Shown: in pieces, positions 23,852-32,740 of the stretch
Numbering within the stretch: the stretch's first letter is position 1
How the letters are laid out: every line of letters starts with the position of its first letter
From: JANMES01 sp038329865
Lineage (GTDB): Bacteria; Planctomycetota; Phycisphaerae; Tepidisphaerales; Tepidisphaeraceae
NCBI GenBank assembly: GCA_038329865.1
Contig: JBBQNK010000014.1
Span: 1-64,000 of the forward strand
DNA: 64,000 bases
Direction: 5' to 3'
Translations under genes and position numbers: made by a program
Notes under the pieces: generated by a model
Told to the model about the DNA's origin: nothing
The model's input: the letters and a program-made list of their open reading frames with translations, nothing else
Database searches by the model: none

Positions 23852-25174
23852 ATGAAATTGAACGTGCTCAACATCCAGGACGTCGCCGAGGCTCAGCTCT
23901 GCACCGGCTGCGGCGCTTGCGCGTCGATCTCGCCGGACGAGATCGAGATGATCGACGTGCTCGAGCACGGCCGGCGGCCGCGGTTTACGCATTCGGGTCA
24001 GCCGACGGATCCGCGCTCGGATGAGGCGATGAAAGTCTGCCCGGGGATTTCGCTCGAGCACACTTACGATCAGAGCAATCCGAAATTGAAGCGTGAGCTC
24101 ATTTCCGGCTGGGGGCCGGTGTTGGAATTGTGGGAAGGTTTCGCGAGCGATCAAAGCTTGCGGAAGGCCGGCTCCAGCGGCGGGGCGGCTTCGGCGCTTT
24201 CGATCTTCGCGATCGAGCAGGCGAAGTTCCACGGCCTCCTGCACATTGCCGCCCGGCCGGACGTGCCGTACCTCAATCACACGGTGATGAGCACCAGCCG
24301 CGACGAAATTTTCGCCGCGACCGGCAGCCGGTACGCGCCAGCGAGCCCGTGCGACAGTCTGCACCTGATCGAACAAGCGGCCGCGCCGTGTGTGCTGATC
24401 GGCAAGCCGTGCGACATCGCCGCGGCGGACAAGGCTCGCAAAATTCGGCCGGAGCTCGATAAGAATCTCGGGCTGACGATCGCCGTCTTTTGCGCCGGCA
24501 CGCCGAGCACCAAGGGCACGATGCTCATGCTCGAAAAGATGGGATTCAACGACCCGACGCAGATCCAAAGCGTCCGCTATCGCGGCAACGGCTGGCCGGG
24601 CATGGCGGCGGTGACAGCTGAAGTCGACGGCGTACCGAAGTCGAAGGAATTCACTTACAAGCAATCCTGGGGCGAGATCCTCCAGAAGCACCGGCAGTGG
24701 CGGTGTTATATTTGCCCGGATCACACGGGCGAGTTTGCCGATATTGCTGTGGGCGACCCGTGGTACCACGACGCCGTGCCCGATAACCCGGATGAGCCCG
24801 GCCGATCGCTCGTCATTGTTCGCACAGAGCGTGGCCGGGTGTTATTAAAGCGCGCCATGGACGCCGGTTATCTAACGCTGGAGCAGGTGGAGCCTAAAAT
24901 CCTCCCCGCGAGCCAGCCGAATCTGCTACGCACCCGCGGCAGCGTCTGGGCAAGATTGTTGACGCTCCGGCTGTTGGGTGCACCGGCACCGAAATTTAAA
25001 AATATCCCGATGGCGAGATTCTGGTTCTCGGCCCTGGGTTTCAAAGAGAAGATGCAGTCGTTTATTGGCACGGCCAAGCGGGTGTATCGTAAGAAACTGA
25101 AAGAACGTGTGCGTCTCGATGCGTACGAGCCGCGAAAGAACGGATCGACCCTTACAACCTCCGGCAAGATTTAG
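23852..25174 (+). CDS. FrhB-like (coenzyme F420 hydrogenase beta subunit family) Fe-S protein
   Basis: 440 residues from ATG 23852. The N-terminal Fe-S motif is LCTGCGAC (Cys17, 20, 23), completed by a later CPG (about residue 62). The FrhB N domain follows (SSGGAASALSIFAIEQ; VLIGKPCDIAA) and the C domain includes WRCYICPDHTGEFADIAVGDPW with another CxxC. In archaea this family binds FAD and Fe-S and reduces F420. In polysaccharide clusters its partner is the pyruvyl transferase and the reaction is unknown. It is not evidence for F420 metabolism here. Confidence 0.8.
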   Translation: MKLNVLNIQDVAEAQLCTGCGACASISPDEIEMIDVLEHGRRPRFTHSGQPTDPRSDEAMKVCPGISLEHTYDQSNPKLKRELISGWGPVLELWEGFASDQSLRKAGSSGGAASALSIFAIEQAKFHGLLHIAARPDVPYLNHTVMSTSRDEIFAATGSRYAPASPCDSLHLIEQAAAPCVLIGKPCDIAAADKARKIRPELDKNLGLTIAVFCAGTPSTKGTMLMLEKMGFNDPTQIQSVRYRGNGWPGMAAVTAEVDGVPKSKEFTYKQSWGEILQKHRQWRCYICPDHTGEFADIAVGDPWYHDAVPDNPDEPGRSLVIVRTERGRVLLKRAMDAGYLTLEQVEPKILPASQPNLLRTRGSVWARLLTLRLLGAPAPKFKNIPMARFWFSALGFKEKMQSFIGTAKRVYRKKLKERVRLDAYEPRKNGSTLTTSGKI

Positions 25175-25184
25175 GAATTACTGA

Positions 25185-26600
25185 GTGGATACGACCAGTC
25201 ATGTATTTAAGAAGGGATACTTCAACGAGACACTCGTTGACCCTTTCACATGCATCATTTTGGTGATGATGTGCATCTTGATCCTCGCGGTGAACCGCAA
25301 GTACGCGGTTTGGCCGATGATCATCATTGCCTGCTTTGTGGCGCAGGCGCAGCGGTTCAGCCCGGGGGGCGTGGACTTTGTCTTCCTTCGCGTCATCACC
25401 ATCTTTGGGGTGATTCGAATACTGTTACGAGGTGAATTCGTCGGATTCAAATTGAATGCTTGCGACGTATCGGTGCTGGCATTCATGGGCATACGACTTC
25501 TCTGGTCGATCCTCAAAATCACCAAGGCCACCCAGGCCACCCCGCTCACGCTCTGCGGCGATACGCTGGACATGTGGGGCATGTATTTCTTCTTTAGATG
25601 TGTCGTTCGGGATTTCGATGACCTGAAGTCCGCCACGAATGGATTCATCCTGGTGTCTATACCCGTCGCAATTCTGTTCGTCGTCGAGCACCAGACGCTG
25701 CTCAACCCGTTCGCGTTCCAACTTGCAGCTGATGCAAAGGGAGTTACCCGCTCACGCGAAGGAACGCTCCGCTGCATGGGCGCGTACTCGCACCCCATTC
25801 TGGCCGGCTGCTTCTGGGCATCGCTTTTGCCGTACATGGGAGCGATGATCAAGCAGCGAGGCCGGATCAAAATCATGCCTTTGATTGGTATCGCGTGTGC
25901 CTCGCTCATCATCATCCTGAGCGGATCAAGCTCACCGATCGCGGCGGCGGGGCTGGCGTTTTTGGGCGGGTGCGCTTTTCTTTTCCGCAAGCGCATGCGG
26001 CTGATCCGGTGGGTTACCTTCCTCACGGTGTTGACCGCGCAACTCGCGGCCAACAGCCCGATCTGGAAAGTCTTTGCCCGCGTGAAAATCGTCGGCGGAT
26101 CGACGGGCTACTATCGCTTCCTGCTGATCGACCAGTTCATCAAGCACTTCCCCGAATGGTGGCTGGCGGGTTCGGCGCGCGGCACAAGCACCTGGAAGAT
26201 CCCGATGTTCGACATCGTGAATTATTACGTGTCACTGGGCCTGGCCGGTGGGTTGATTTTCGTGGCGCTGCTGGTCTTCATACTCGTCTCCGCGTACCGG
26301 AGCGCGGGGAAGAGCATTCGATCCGCCGCTGGAAATGTCGAGTGGGAACTGCTGGCCTGGTCTACGGGTGTGGCGGTCTTTACGCACATGATGTCCTTCC
26401 TGGCCGTCGCGTACTACGGGCAGATCATCATGGTCTGGTTTTTCGCGCTGGCGGTGACAAGCATTAGAAGTTCTTCGCCTGTGTCGCAGCGCGGATTCTC
26501 CGTCAAGATGGGCGGGTACACCGCTGATTCGCTCTCCCGCATGGCCGCCCGGCCGGTGCTTCCGTATCAACAGCGGCAGCAACCGATGATCCGTCGCTAA
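25185..26600 (+). CDS. Polysaccharide polymerase/O-antigen ligase-like membrane protein
   Basis: 471 residues; GTG start at 25185 just after the FrhB-like gene. About twelve hydrophobic helices are visible. A large periplasmic segment contains the GTLRCMGAYSHPILAGCFWA block typical of Wzy/WaaL proteins (PF04932 class). A final helix pair (WYYG, MVWFFALAVTSI) precedes a basic soluble tail (YQQRQQPMIRR). It probably polymerises repeat units in the periplasm. Wzy and WaaL cannot be separated by sequence alone; the co-encoded Wzx flippase favours Wzy. Confidence 0.82.
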   Translation: MDTTSHVFKKGYFNETLVDPFTCIILVMMCILILAVNRKYAVWPMIIIACFVAQAQRFSPGGVDFVFLRVITIFGVIRILLRGEFVGFKLNACDVSVLAFMGIRLLWSILKITKATQATPLTLCGDTLDMWGMYFFFRCVVRDFDDLKSATNGFILVSIPVAILFVVEHQTLLNPFAFQLAADAKGVTRSREGTLRCMGAYSHPILAGCFWASLLPYMGAMIKQRGRIKIMPLIGIACASLIIILSGSSSPIAAAGLAFLGGCAFLFRKRMRLIRWVTFLTVLTAQLAANSPIWKVFARVKIVGGSTGYYRFLLIDQFIKHFPEWWLAGSARGTSTWKIPMFDIVNYYVSLGLAGGLIFVALLVFILVSAYRSAGKSIRSAAGNVEWELLAWSTGVAVFTHMMSFLAVAYYGQIIMVWFFALAVTSIRSSSPVSQRGFSVKMGGYTADSLSRMAARPVLPYQQRQQPMIRR

Positions 26601-26619
26601 CTGTAAGGATGTTGCAACG

Positions 26620-27810
26620 ATGTCGTTGAATGGGAAGTCAGACTGGAACGTTTCGATGATCGCCTGGGGCGAGCCTTCGGACCCGCGCGCGTTCAGCGGG
26701 TACAGCCACTACCTGACTGGTGCGATCCGAAAACACAACGCCGTGCGCCGCGAATTTTCCGCCAAGTGCCTGAGCTATTTCGATGCCTTCTCCGGCGCGT
26801 TCGCCTTCCGCGGCAACGGCCGATTGCTGCCCAAGCCTGTCATCTCGCGCTCCTGGATGTGGAGCGAGGCGGGCCAGCGCACACTCAGCCGGCGGTTCGG
26901 AAATCTGCTCCGCCGATCGGGCGATCACGGGCCGATGCTGCAGGTCGGCACGCTTGTCGAAGTCCCGAAAGAAATCGGCCCGCACTTCATGCTGACTGAC
27001 ATGACCATCCCGCAGGCCGAGCGCGAAGGCATGTTCGAAGTCGGCAAGATGTCGCGGTCGAAAGTACAGGAAGCGATCCACGTCCAGCGCCGCGTGCTGC
27101 ACTCGGCCGAGCACGTTTTCGTGCTCACCGAATGGTGCCGGCAGAGCATGATCAATGATTTTGAGCTCGACCCCGACGGCGTGACGGTGGTTTACGCCGG
27201 AGCGAACCTGCGATTGCCTTCGACCGTCAGCGAAGCGACTGAGAAGCGCGCGGACCGCGAGATTTTGTTCGTCGGCATCGATTGGGTGCGCAAGGGCGGC
27301 CCGCTGTTGATCGAGGCGTTCCGCAAGGTTCGCGCCAAGTTGCCCGACGTAACGTTGCGAATCATCGGCTGCAACCCGGGGATCAACGAGCCGGGTGTGA
27401 TCGTGGAAGGCTTCCTCGACAAGCGCGATCCGAAACAATACGAGACGCTGGCGAAACACTATTTGCGGGCAAGCTGCTTCTGCTTGCCGTCGCTGTTCGA
27501 TCCGTTCCCGAATGTGATCATCGAAGCAGCGTCCGTCGGGCTGCCGAGTATCGCGGTGGATAACGGCTCGCGCCGCGAAGCGGTGATTGATGGCGTGACC
27601 GGGGCGCTGGCGCCGGATGCCTCCGCCGACTCCGTCGCTGCGGCGATGATGACGGTTCTTTCCGATCCGGCTCGCTGCCGCGCGATGGGCGAAGCCGCCC
27701 GCCAACGCGCCGCTGAGCATTTCACGTGGGATCGCGTGGTCGAGAAGATCGGCGCCGTCGTCCGGCAGGCCAACGCGCCGGTGGCGGTCGCCGCACCGGT
27801 GGGGGCGTGA
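26620..27810 (+). CDS. Glycosyltransferase family 4
   Basis: 396 residues. The C-terminal GT-B nucleotide-binding half shows FVGIDWVRKGGPLLIEAF, then PSLFDPFPNVIIEAASVGLPSIAVDNG, the E-x7-E motif that binds donor sugar nucleotides in family 4. The N-terminal half has an unusual RSWMWSEAGQRTLSRRF and LTDMTIPQAEREG. Retaining transferase of unknown sugar specificity. It follows the polymerase by 19 bases and is three bases from the acyltransferase start, so co-transcribed. Confidence 0.88.
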   Translation: MSLNGKSDWNVSMIAWGEPSDPRAFSGYSHYLTGAIRKHNAVRREFSAKCLSYFDAFSGAFAFRGNGRLLPKPVISRSWMWSEAGQRTLSRRFGNLLRRSGDHGPMLQVGTLVEVPKEIGPHFMLTDMTIPQAEREGMFEVGKMSRSKVQEAIHVQRRVLHSAEHVFVLTEWCRQSMINDFELDPDGVTVVYAGANLRLPSTVSEATEKRADREILFVGIDWVRKGGPLLIEAFRKVRAKLPDVTLRIIGCNPGINEPGVIVEGFLDKRDPKQYETLAKHYLRASCFCLPSLFDPFPNVIIEAASVGLPSIAVDNGSRREAVIDGVTGALAPDASADSVAAAMMTVLSDPARCRAMGEAARQRAAEHFTWDRVVEKIGAVVRQANAPVAVAAPVGA

Positions 27811-27813
27811 ACC

Positions 27814-28554
27814 ATGGCCGATCAAACGCACGATTTTTCGTCCAGTGAATTCAAACGGTCGCCGCTGGCGATTCCGTTCCGGCTCGCGTACGAACTCGCC
27901 AACGGCCGGCAACGCTGGAAAATCGCCAACATCATCTTCAAATTCCTTCGCCGCCTCGAAGGCGGGCCTTGCCACACGGCATCCGTGCGCGAACTGCTCG
28001 CGCGGGATTTTCATGTCGAGATCGGCGCGTATAGCTACGGCGATTGCCTGATCGCCGGCGCATTCCCGCCGAAGGTGATCGTCGGGCGATGGGTTTCGGT
28101 CGGGCCGGGCGTGCGAGTGTACAACCAGAACCACCCGCTCGATCACCTGTCGATGCATCCGTACTTTTACGAGCCGAGCATGGGCGTTGTGAAGGAAAAC
28201 TTCATGCCCCGCCACACGCTGGTGATCGGGCACGATTCCTGGCTCGGCTACAACGCCGTCATCACGCCGGGCTGCCGGCGGATCGGTATCGGCGCGGTCG
28301 TTGGCGCCGGCGCGATCGTCACCAAAGACGTGGACGATTACGCAATCGTCGGCGGGAATCCTGCGAAATTGATTCGTTACCGATTTCCTGAAGAAGTGCG
28401 TAAGACACTGCTCGCCAGCAAGTGGTGGGAGCGGAGCATCAGCGACATTCGCAAATATGCGGATGACATGATCAAGCCTGTTGATGCCGAACGTTGGAAT
28501 CATCCGCTGTTGCGCGAAGCTGCGGAGAAGGTTTCGGTGGTTGCGACGCATTGA
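27814..28554 (+). CDS. Hexapeptide-repeat acyltransferase (WbbJ/maltose acetyltransferase-like)
   Basis: 246 residues. The left-handed beta-helix is indicated by I-G-x-x-x repeats (IGAYSYGDCLI, VGRWVSVGPGVRVYNQNHPLDH with the catalytic-type His, IGHDSWLGYNAVITPGCRRIGIGAVVGAGAIVT). The C-terminal GGNPAKLIRYRF is the family's characteristic end. Likely adds an O-acetyl (or similar acyl) group to a sugar of the repeat unit or to its precursor. Tightly spaced after GT4, and followed by a hairpin rich gap. Confidence 0.85.
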   Translation: MADQTHDFSSSEFKRSPLAIPFRLAYELANGRQRWKIANIIFKFLRRLEGGPCHTASVRELLARDFHVEIGAYSYGDCLIAGAFPPKVIVGRWVSVGPGVRVYNQNHPLDHLSMHPYFYEPSMGVVKENFMPRHTLVIGHDSWLGYNAVITPGCRRIGIGAVVGAGAIVTKDVDDYAIVGGNPAKLIRYRFPEEVRKTLLASKWWERSISDIRKYADDMIKPVDAERWNHPLLREAAEKVSVVATH

Positions 28555-28567
28555 GCGTTTTGGTTTC

Positions 28568-28637
28568 GGTCCGTTCCGCTTTATCGGGACGTGCAAGAAT
28601 TTGGAAAGATGAACGTCCCACTGTAGCGGGACGGACC
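28568..28637. repeat. Inverted repeat with 24-nt arms between acyltransferase and GT2
   Basis: GGTCCGTTCCGCTTTATCGG (28568-28587) and the matching right arm ending at 28637 are complementary over 24 positions with mismatches in the middle. No T-run follows. It breaks the cluster into two parts and could be a processing or attenuation site. Confidence 0.75.
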
Positions 28638-28663
28638 AGTGTTCGAAAGTGAGTGACTTAAAT

Positions 28664-29620
28664 ATGCCGTTTTTCTCGATCGTCATGCCCGTCCTGAATC
28701 GCGCGAATCTGCTCGCGCCTACGCTCGCGTCTCTCTCGAACCAGACTTTCGGCGACTACGAAATCCTCCTCGCCGACGGCGGTTCGACCGACGGCACGCA
28801 GGACGTGGCGATGAAGCTCAATGACAAAGTCCGCGTCGTCAATCAGCCCAAGGAACGCCCCGGCATCGGCGCGGCCCGCAGCATCGCGTTCGGCGAGGCT
28901 CGCGGCGAGTACATCGCCTGCCTCGACAGCGACGACGTCATGCTCCCGTGGGCCCTGGCGACTTATCACGCGGCGATCACGAAGCACAACAATCCTGCGT
29001 TCATGCTGGCCGACGCGATCATGTTTCGCGACATAAGAAAGCTCGAAGAAGCAAAGCAGGATGAGCCGGTGTTCACGTACTATCGGAATTACCTCGCCTA
29101 CATCCGCAAGCCGCGTAAGGGATGGTCATTGGCGTCGGGCTCAATCTTCCGCACCGAGTACGCAAAAGAAATCGCCGGCCTGAGCGACAAGATCGTCTAC
29201 GCCGAAGACAGCGACATGTTCCTTCGCCTCGGCGACAAGCCCGGCTTCGTGCGGATCGAAAAGCCGTGCACCTTTGGCTACCGGCAGCACGATTCGAACA
29301 CGTCGATCAATTTCGATCGCTTCCTGAAAGGGATGAACCAGTTGATCGACGAAGAATCCGCCGGCCTATATCCGGGCGGGGTGGGCGAAGCGAAAGCGCG
29401 GCGGAACGAGCTCACCTCCCTGCTCCGAAGCGCCGCTCGGCGGTGCATCAATCGCGGGCGATTCGCGGACGGGTGGAATCTCTACAAGAAGACACTCGGG
29501 TGGAACGCCCAGTGCAATAAGTGGCCGTTCGTCGTCGGATACCCGCTTAAGATGGGCCTGGCCAAGTTGAAGGGAACCAAGCCCGCCCCGGCGAAAAGCG
29601 CGACTGCGGCGAAAGCGTAA
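28664..29620 (+). CDS. Glycosyltransferase family 2
   Basis: 318 residues from ATG 28664; an upstream in-frame GTG at 28649 is an alternative start. GT-A features: FSIVMPVLNRANLLAPTL, LLADGGSTDGTQ, the DxD-type CLDSDDVML and the acceptor block YAEDSDMFLRLGD. The C terminus is basic. It is an inverting transferase for an unknown sugar of the repeat unit. Its stop lies one base before the next GT2 gene, which indicates co-transcription. Confidence 0.85.
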   Translation: MPFFSIVMPVLNRANLLAPTLASLSNQTFGDYEILLADGGSTDGTQDVAMKLNDKVRVVNQPKERPGIGAARSIAFGEARGEYIACLDSDDVMLPWALATYHAAITKHNNPAFMLADAIMFRDIRKLEEAKQDEPVFTYYRNYLAYIRKPRKGWSLASGSIFRTEYAKEIAGLSDKIVYAEDSDMFLRLGDKPGFVRIEKPCTFGYRQHDSNTSINFDRFLKGMNQLIDEESAGLYPGGVGEAKARRNELTSLLRSAARRCINRGRFADGWNLYKKTLGWNAQCNKWPFVVGYPLKMGLAKLKGTKPAPAKSATAAKA

Positions 29621-29621
29621 C

Positions 29622-30491
29622 ATGGCCGTTTCCATCGTCATCCCGGCCCACAACGAGTCAGCCGTCATCGAACGCTGCCTGACGACGATGCTGCGCGGCG
29701 CGAACGAAGGCGAGCTCGATATCGTCGTCGTCGCCAACGGCTGTACCGACGATACCGTTGCCAAAGCGCGAGCGGTTTCGCCGGAGGTTCGCGTGATCGA
29801 GACCGATACCCCCGGCAAGAGCAACGCGATCAACCTCGGCGACGCCGAGGCCCGTGAGTTCCCGCGGTTTTATGTGGATGCTGACGTGCTGCTGCCGATC
29901 GAATCGATCCGCCGGGTTGCTCAGATCATGCGCGGCGGCACATTTCTGGCCGCGGCGCCGAAGATCAAGTTCGATCTTTCGCAGTCGAGCCTCCTGGTGA
30001 AGTCGTTCTACAACATCTGGTTGCGCACGCCGTACATGCAGGAAGGGATGATCGGCTCAGGCGTTTACGCGGTGAGTGAGAACGGCCGCAAGCGGTGGGA
30101 GAAGATCCCGGCGATCACGGCCGACGATGCCTTCGTGCGTCTGCAGTTCAAGCCGCCGGAACGGACGGTGGTGGCGGACTGTTTTTTCACCGTCACGCCG
30201 CCCAAGTCTTTGAAGGACGTCGTCAAAATTAAAACCCGCGGCCATTTCGGTAATGCCGAGCTGAAAAAAGTCCAACCTGAGCTGTTCCAAAATGAAGGCG
30301 AACGGCACGGCCCGGCGCTGGCGAAGCTCGCAATTAACCCGCTGCTCTGGCCGATGCTGCTCGTATACGGCTACGTTCGAATCGCTGCCCGACGCGCCAG
30401 CAGGAAACGCATGATCAACGGTGATCATAAGACGTGGGAGCGCGATGATTCCTCGCGCGTCGTTGGGGTTACCGCAAAGTCGGAAAGATAA
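29622..30491 (+). CDS. Glycosyltransferase family 2, membrane-associated
   Basis: 289 residues. SIVIPAHNESAVIERCL, IVVVANGCTDDTVA and a DAD motif YVDADVLL mark the GT-A catalytic domain; DDAFVRLQF is the likely acceptor region. A C-terminal hydrophobic segment (NPLLWPMLLVYGYVRIA) followed by RRASRKR suggests membrane anchoring. It starts immediately after the previous GT2. The donor is unknown. Confidence 0.85.
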   Translation: MAVSIVIPAHNESAVIERCLTTMLRGANEGELDIVVVANGCTDDTVAKARAVSPEVRVIETDTPGKSNAINLGDAEAREFPRFYVDADVLLPIESIRRVAQIMRGGTFLAAAPKIKFDLSQSSLLVKSFYNIWLRTPYMQEGMIGSGVYAVSENGRKRWEKIPAITADDAFVRLQFKPPERTVVADCFFTVTPPKSLKDVVKIKTRGHFGNAELKKVQPELFQNEGERHGPALAKLAINPLLWPMLLVYGYVRIAARRASRKRMINGDHKTWERDDSSRVVGVTAKSER

Positions 30492-30495
30492 AATT

Positions 30496-30555
30496 GGCGT
30501 GCGGGCTTTAGCCTGCATGTCTTAGAAAAAATATGCGAGCTCAAGCCCGCACGCC
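30496..30555. repeat. Inverted repeat with about 23-nt arms between two GT2 genes
   Basis: GGCGTGCGGGCTTTAGCC... (30496-30520) pairs with ...GAGCTCAAGCCCGCACGCC (30533-30555). It occupies the short gap between two glycosyltransferase genes; an ATG-containing frame runs through the right arm, but the better start is 30560. Confidence 0.75.
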
Positions 30556-30559
30556 TCAA

Positions 30560-31552
30560 ATGATCGACGTCTCCCTCCTCATCATCTCCTACAACACGCG
30601 CGAGATGACGCTCGCCTGCATTCGGTCAGTCATCGAACAAACTAAAATCGCAACATACGAAGTGATCGTGTTAGACAATGCGAGCACCGACGGCTCGGGC
30701 GAAGCAATCGCGGCGGAGTTCCCGGCCGAACGGTTTCCGCAGGTGCGATTAATCATACCTGAGCGCAATCTCGGCTTTGCCGGAGGGAATAACCTCGCCG
30801 GCGAACAGGCTGGCGGCGAGTACATCCTGCTGCTCAATCCTGACACGGTTATTCTGGATGCGGCGATCGACGAGGTCGTAAGGTTTGCGCGGGAACACCC
30901 CAAAACCATCGTCGGCGGGCGGACATTTTTCGGCAATATGACCCTGAACCCGAACTCCTGCCACGGCCGACCGACGCCTTGGAGCCTGTTCTGCATGGGA
31001 TTCGGATTAAGCGCAATATTTCGCCGAAATTACCTATTTGACCCAGAATCACTAGGAAAGTGGCAGCGTGATTCGATTCGCGAAGTCGATGCGATCACGG
31101 GGTGCTTTTTGTTGATCGACTCAACGCTGTGGAGGCGTCTTGGCGGGTTTGATCTGTCGTTCTTTATGTACAGTGAAGACACAGATTTATGTCTGCGGGC
31201 CAAGCGCGAAAGTTACCATTGCGTGATCGATCCGGCCGCCAGACTCATCCACTATGGTGGCCAGTCCGAACGCATCAAACCTGATAAATATGTGCGCCTT
31301 TTCCGAGCAAAAGCCCAGATTTTTGAGAAATACTGGCCTCCAATATTCCAAGAATTCGGCCTGAAAATGCTAGAGTTATGGGCCGCGACGCGTACACTGG
31401 CTACGTGGGTGCGACAACTCGTACAGCCCGGACGACGCGATGCGTATTTGTCCTGGCGGCAAGTCTGGCATAGGCGGCAGGAATTCAGGCCGACCCACTC
31501 ATTATCTGTAACGACGAACCATCAGGCCGCAATTTCGGCAGCACCCAAATAG
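30560..31552 (+). CDS. Glycosyltransferase family 2 (rhamnosyltransferase-like)
   Basis: 330 residues from ATG 30560. An in-frame ATG at 30533 lies in the hairpin and would add nine non-conserved residues. SLLIISYNTREMT, LDNASTDGSGEAI, the DxD-type LLNPDTVILD and MYSEDTDLCLRAK (catalytic acceptor Asp) are typical of RfbN/WbbL-like transferases. The C-terminal region (WRQVWHRRQEFRP) is basic. Sugar unknown, rhamnose being only the closest look-alike. Confidence 0.85.
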   Translation: MIDVSLLIISYNTREMTLACIRSVIEQTKIATYEVIVLDNASTDGSGEAIAAEFPAERFPQVRLIIPERNLGFAGGNNLAGEQAGGEYILLLNPDTVILDAAIDEVVRFAREHPKTIVGGRTFFGNMTLNPNSCHGRPTPWSLFCMGFGLSAIFRRNYLFDPESLGKWQRDSIREVDAITGCFLLIDSTLWRRLGGFDLSFFMYSEDTDLCLRAKRESYHCVIDPAARLIHYGGQSERIKPDKYVRLFRAKAQIFEKYWPPIFQEFGLKMLELWAATRTLATWVRQLVQPGRRDAYLSWRQVWHRRQEFRPTHSLSVTTNHQAAISAAPK

Positions 31553-31640
31553 GGTGCCTATGGTTATTATCGAATCCTGACGCGGGCAATGGCCGATATT
31601 GAGTGGGAATTGTAATCAGTTGTTGGGACAGGGTCAGAAA

Positions 31641-32132
31641 ATGATGTCGATTTCGGAAGTCAATCATTCCAACGGGCACAGAAAAGCCCGGTGCATCCTT
31701 GCGGTCGCCTCAGGTGGCGGTCACTGGGTGCAGCTGCTGCGCATGATGTCGGCCTTCGAGGGCGAACACGTGATTTTCGCATCAACGATCCCGAGCCTTC
31801 GCTCTGAAGTCGCCGATTCACAGTTCTATACGATCCCCGATGCCAATCGCCGCCGGCCTCTCGCGCTGCTGCGGCTGATCTTTAAAACGATCTGGATCCT
31901 GCTCAAGGAGCGCCCCGACGTTGTGATCTCCACCGGGGCGGCCCCCGGTTACATCTGCCTGCTGTTCGGCAAATGGCTCGGCGCTCAGACGATCTGGGTT
32001 GATAGCATTGCAAACGTAGAGCGCCTTTCGATGTCAGGGAAGATGGCTGGAAGAGTCGCCGACCTGTGGCTGACCCAGTGGCCGCAGCTCGCGGCGGTAG
32101 ATGGACCTTTCTTTGCGGGTGCCGTGATATGA
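31641..32132 (+). CDS. PssD/Alg14-like glycosyltransferase subunit
   Basis: 163 residues from ATG 31641 (several in-frame starts at 31599-31644). CILAVASGGGHWVQLLRMM is the Alg14/PssD glycine motif; PDVVISTGAAPGYICLL and TIWVDSIANVERLSMSG are characteristic too. With the neighbour it forms a split GT-B enzyme: this half anchors at the membrane and binds acceptor. The stop TGA overlaps the start ATG of the partner by four bases. Similar pairs add glucuronic acid in rhizobial and streptococcal capsules. Confidence 0.88.
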   Translation: MMSISEVNHSNGHRKARCILAVASGGGHWVQLLRMMSAFEGEHVIFASTIPSLRSEVADSQFYTIPDANRRRPLALLRLIFKTIWILLKERPDVVISTGAAPGYICLLFGKWLGAQTIWVDSIANVERLSMSGKMAGRVADLWLTQWPQLAAVDGPFFAGAVI

Positions 32133-32695
32133 TTTTTGTCACCGTCGGTACACAACTTCCGTTCGATCGGATGATCTCCACGATCGACGACTGGGCCGCC
32201 CGCCAGGGTCGGACCGACGTGTTCGCACAGATCGGGCCGTCGTCAATTAAGCCAAAACAGATCCAGTACGCCGACTTCCTTGCTGCCGACGAGTGCCGCC
32301 GGAAAATTGAATCCGCCAGCGTCGTCATCGCACATGCGGGCATGGGCTCGATCATCACCGCGCTGGAACTGGCCAAGCCGATCATCGTCATGCCGCGCCG
32401 CTCGGATTTGAACGAGCACCGGAACAATCACCAGCTCGCAACGGCGAAAAAATTCCTCGAGCAGGGATCGATTCACGTCGCGATGGACGAGCACGCATTG
32501 GCCGAGCGGCTTGCGACGATCGACTCGATCCAGTGCTGCGGCCGAGTGCAGCGGAACGCGTCAGAACAGTTGCTGACGGCCCTGTCGGATTTCGTCCAGC
32601 GCGGCAAGCTGCCCGGCCGGGTACTCATCACGCCGCCGCGCGATCTCCCCGACGCCACCGCCGATCTTCGGCCCGCCGGTCAGACGTACCGATAA
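32129..32695 (+). CDS. PssE/Alg13-like glycosyltransferase subunit
   Basis: 188 residues from ATG 32129. IFVTVGTQLPFDRM is the Alg13/PssE N-terminal loop, and VIAHAGMGSIITALELAKPIIVMPRRSDLNEHRNNHQ is the nucleotide-sugar binding block of the C-terminal GT-B half. It is the catalytic partner of the 31641 gene, with translational coupling through ATGA. The C-terminal tail (about 150-188) is a Pro/Asp-rich extension beyond the usual family length. Confidence 0.9.
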   Translation: MIFVTVGTQLPFDRMISTIDDWAARQGRTDVFAQIGPSSIKPKQIQYADFLAADECRRKIESASVVIAHAGMGSIITALELAKPIIVMPRRSDLNEHRNNHQLATAKKFLEQGSIHVAMDEHALAERLATIDSIQCCGRVQRNASEQLLTALSDFVQRGKLPGRVLITPPRDLPDATADLRPAGQTYR

Positions 32696-32740
32696 GCGGG
32701 GCTTTGCGATCAGGAAAAGATTCAGACGCACGGACGCGAC

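Noticed and set aside
23852..25174. Evidence for F420-dependent metabolism
   Set aside because: The FrhB domain alone in a polysaccharide operon does not show F420 use; no F420 biosynthesis gene is present.
26638..28686. 682-codon minus-strand frame
   Set aside because: Antisense to GT4 and the acyltransferase, both of which have clear motifs; the frame is open because of GC bias.
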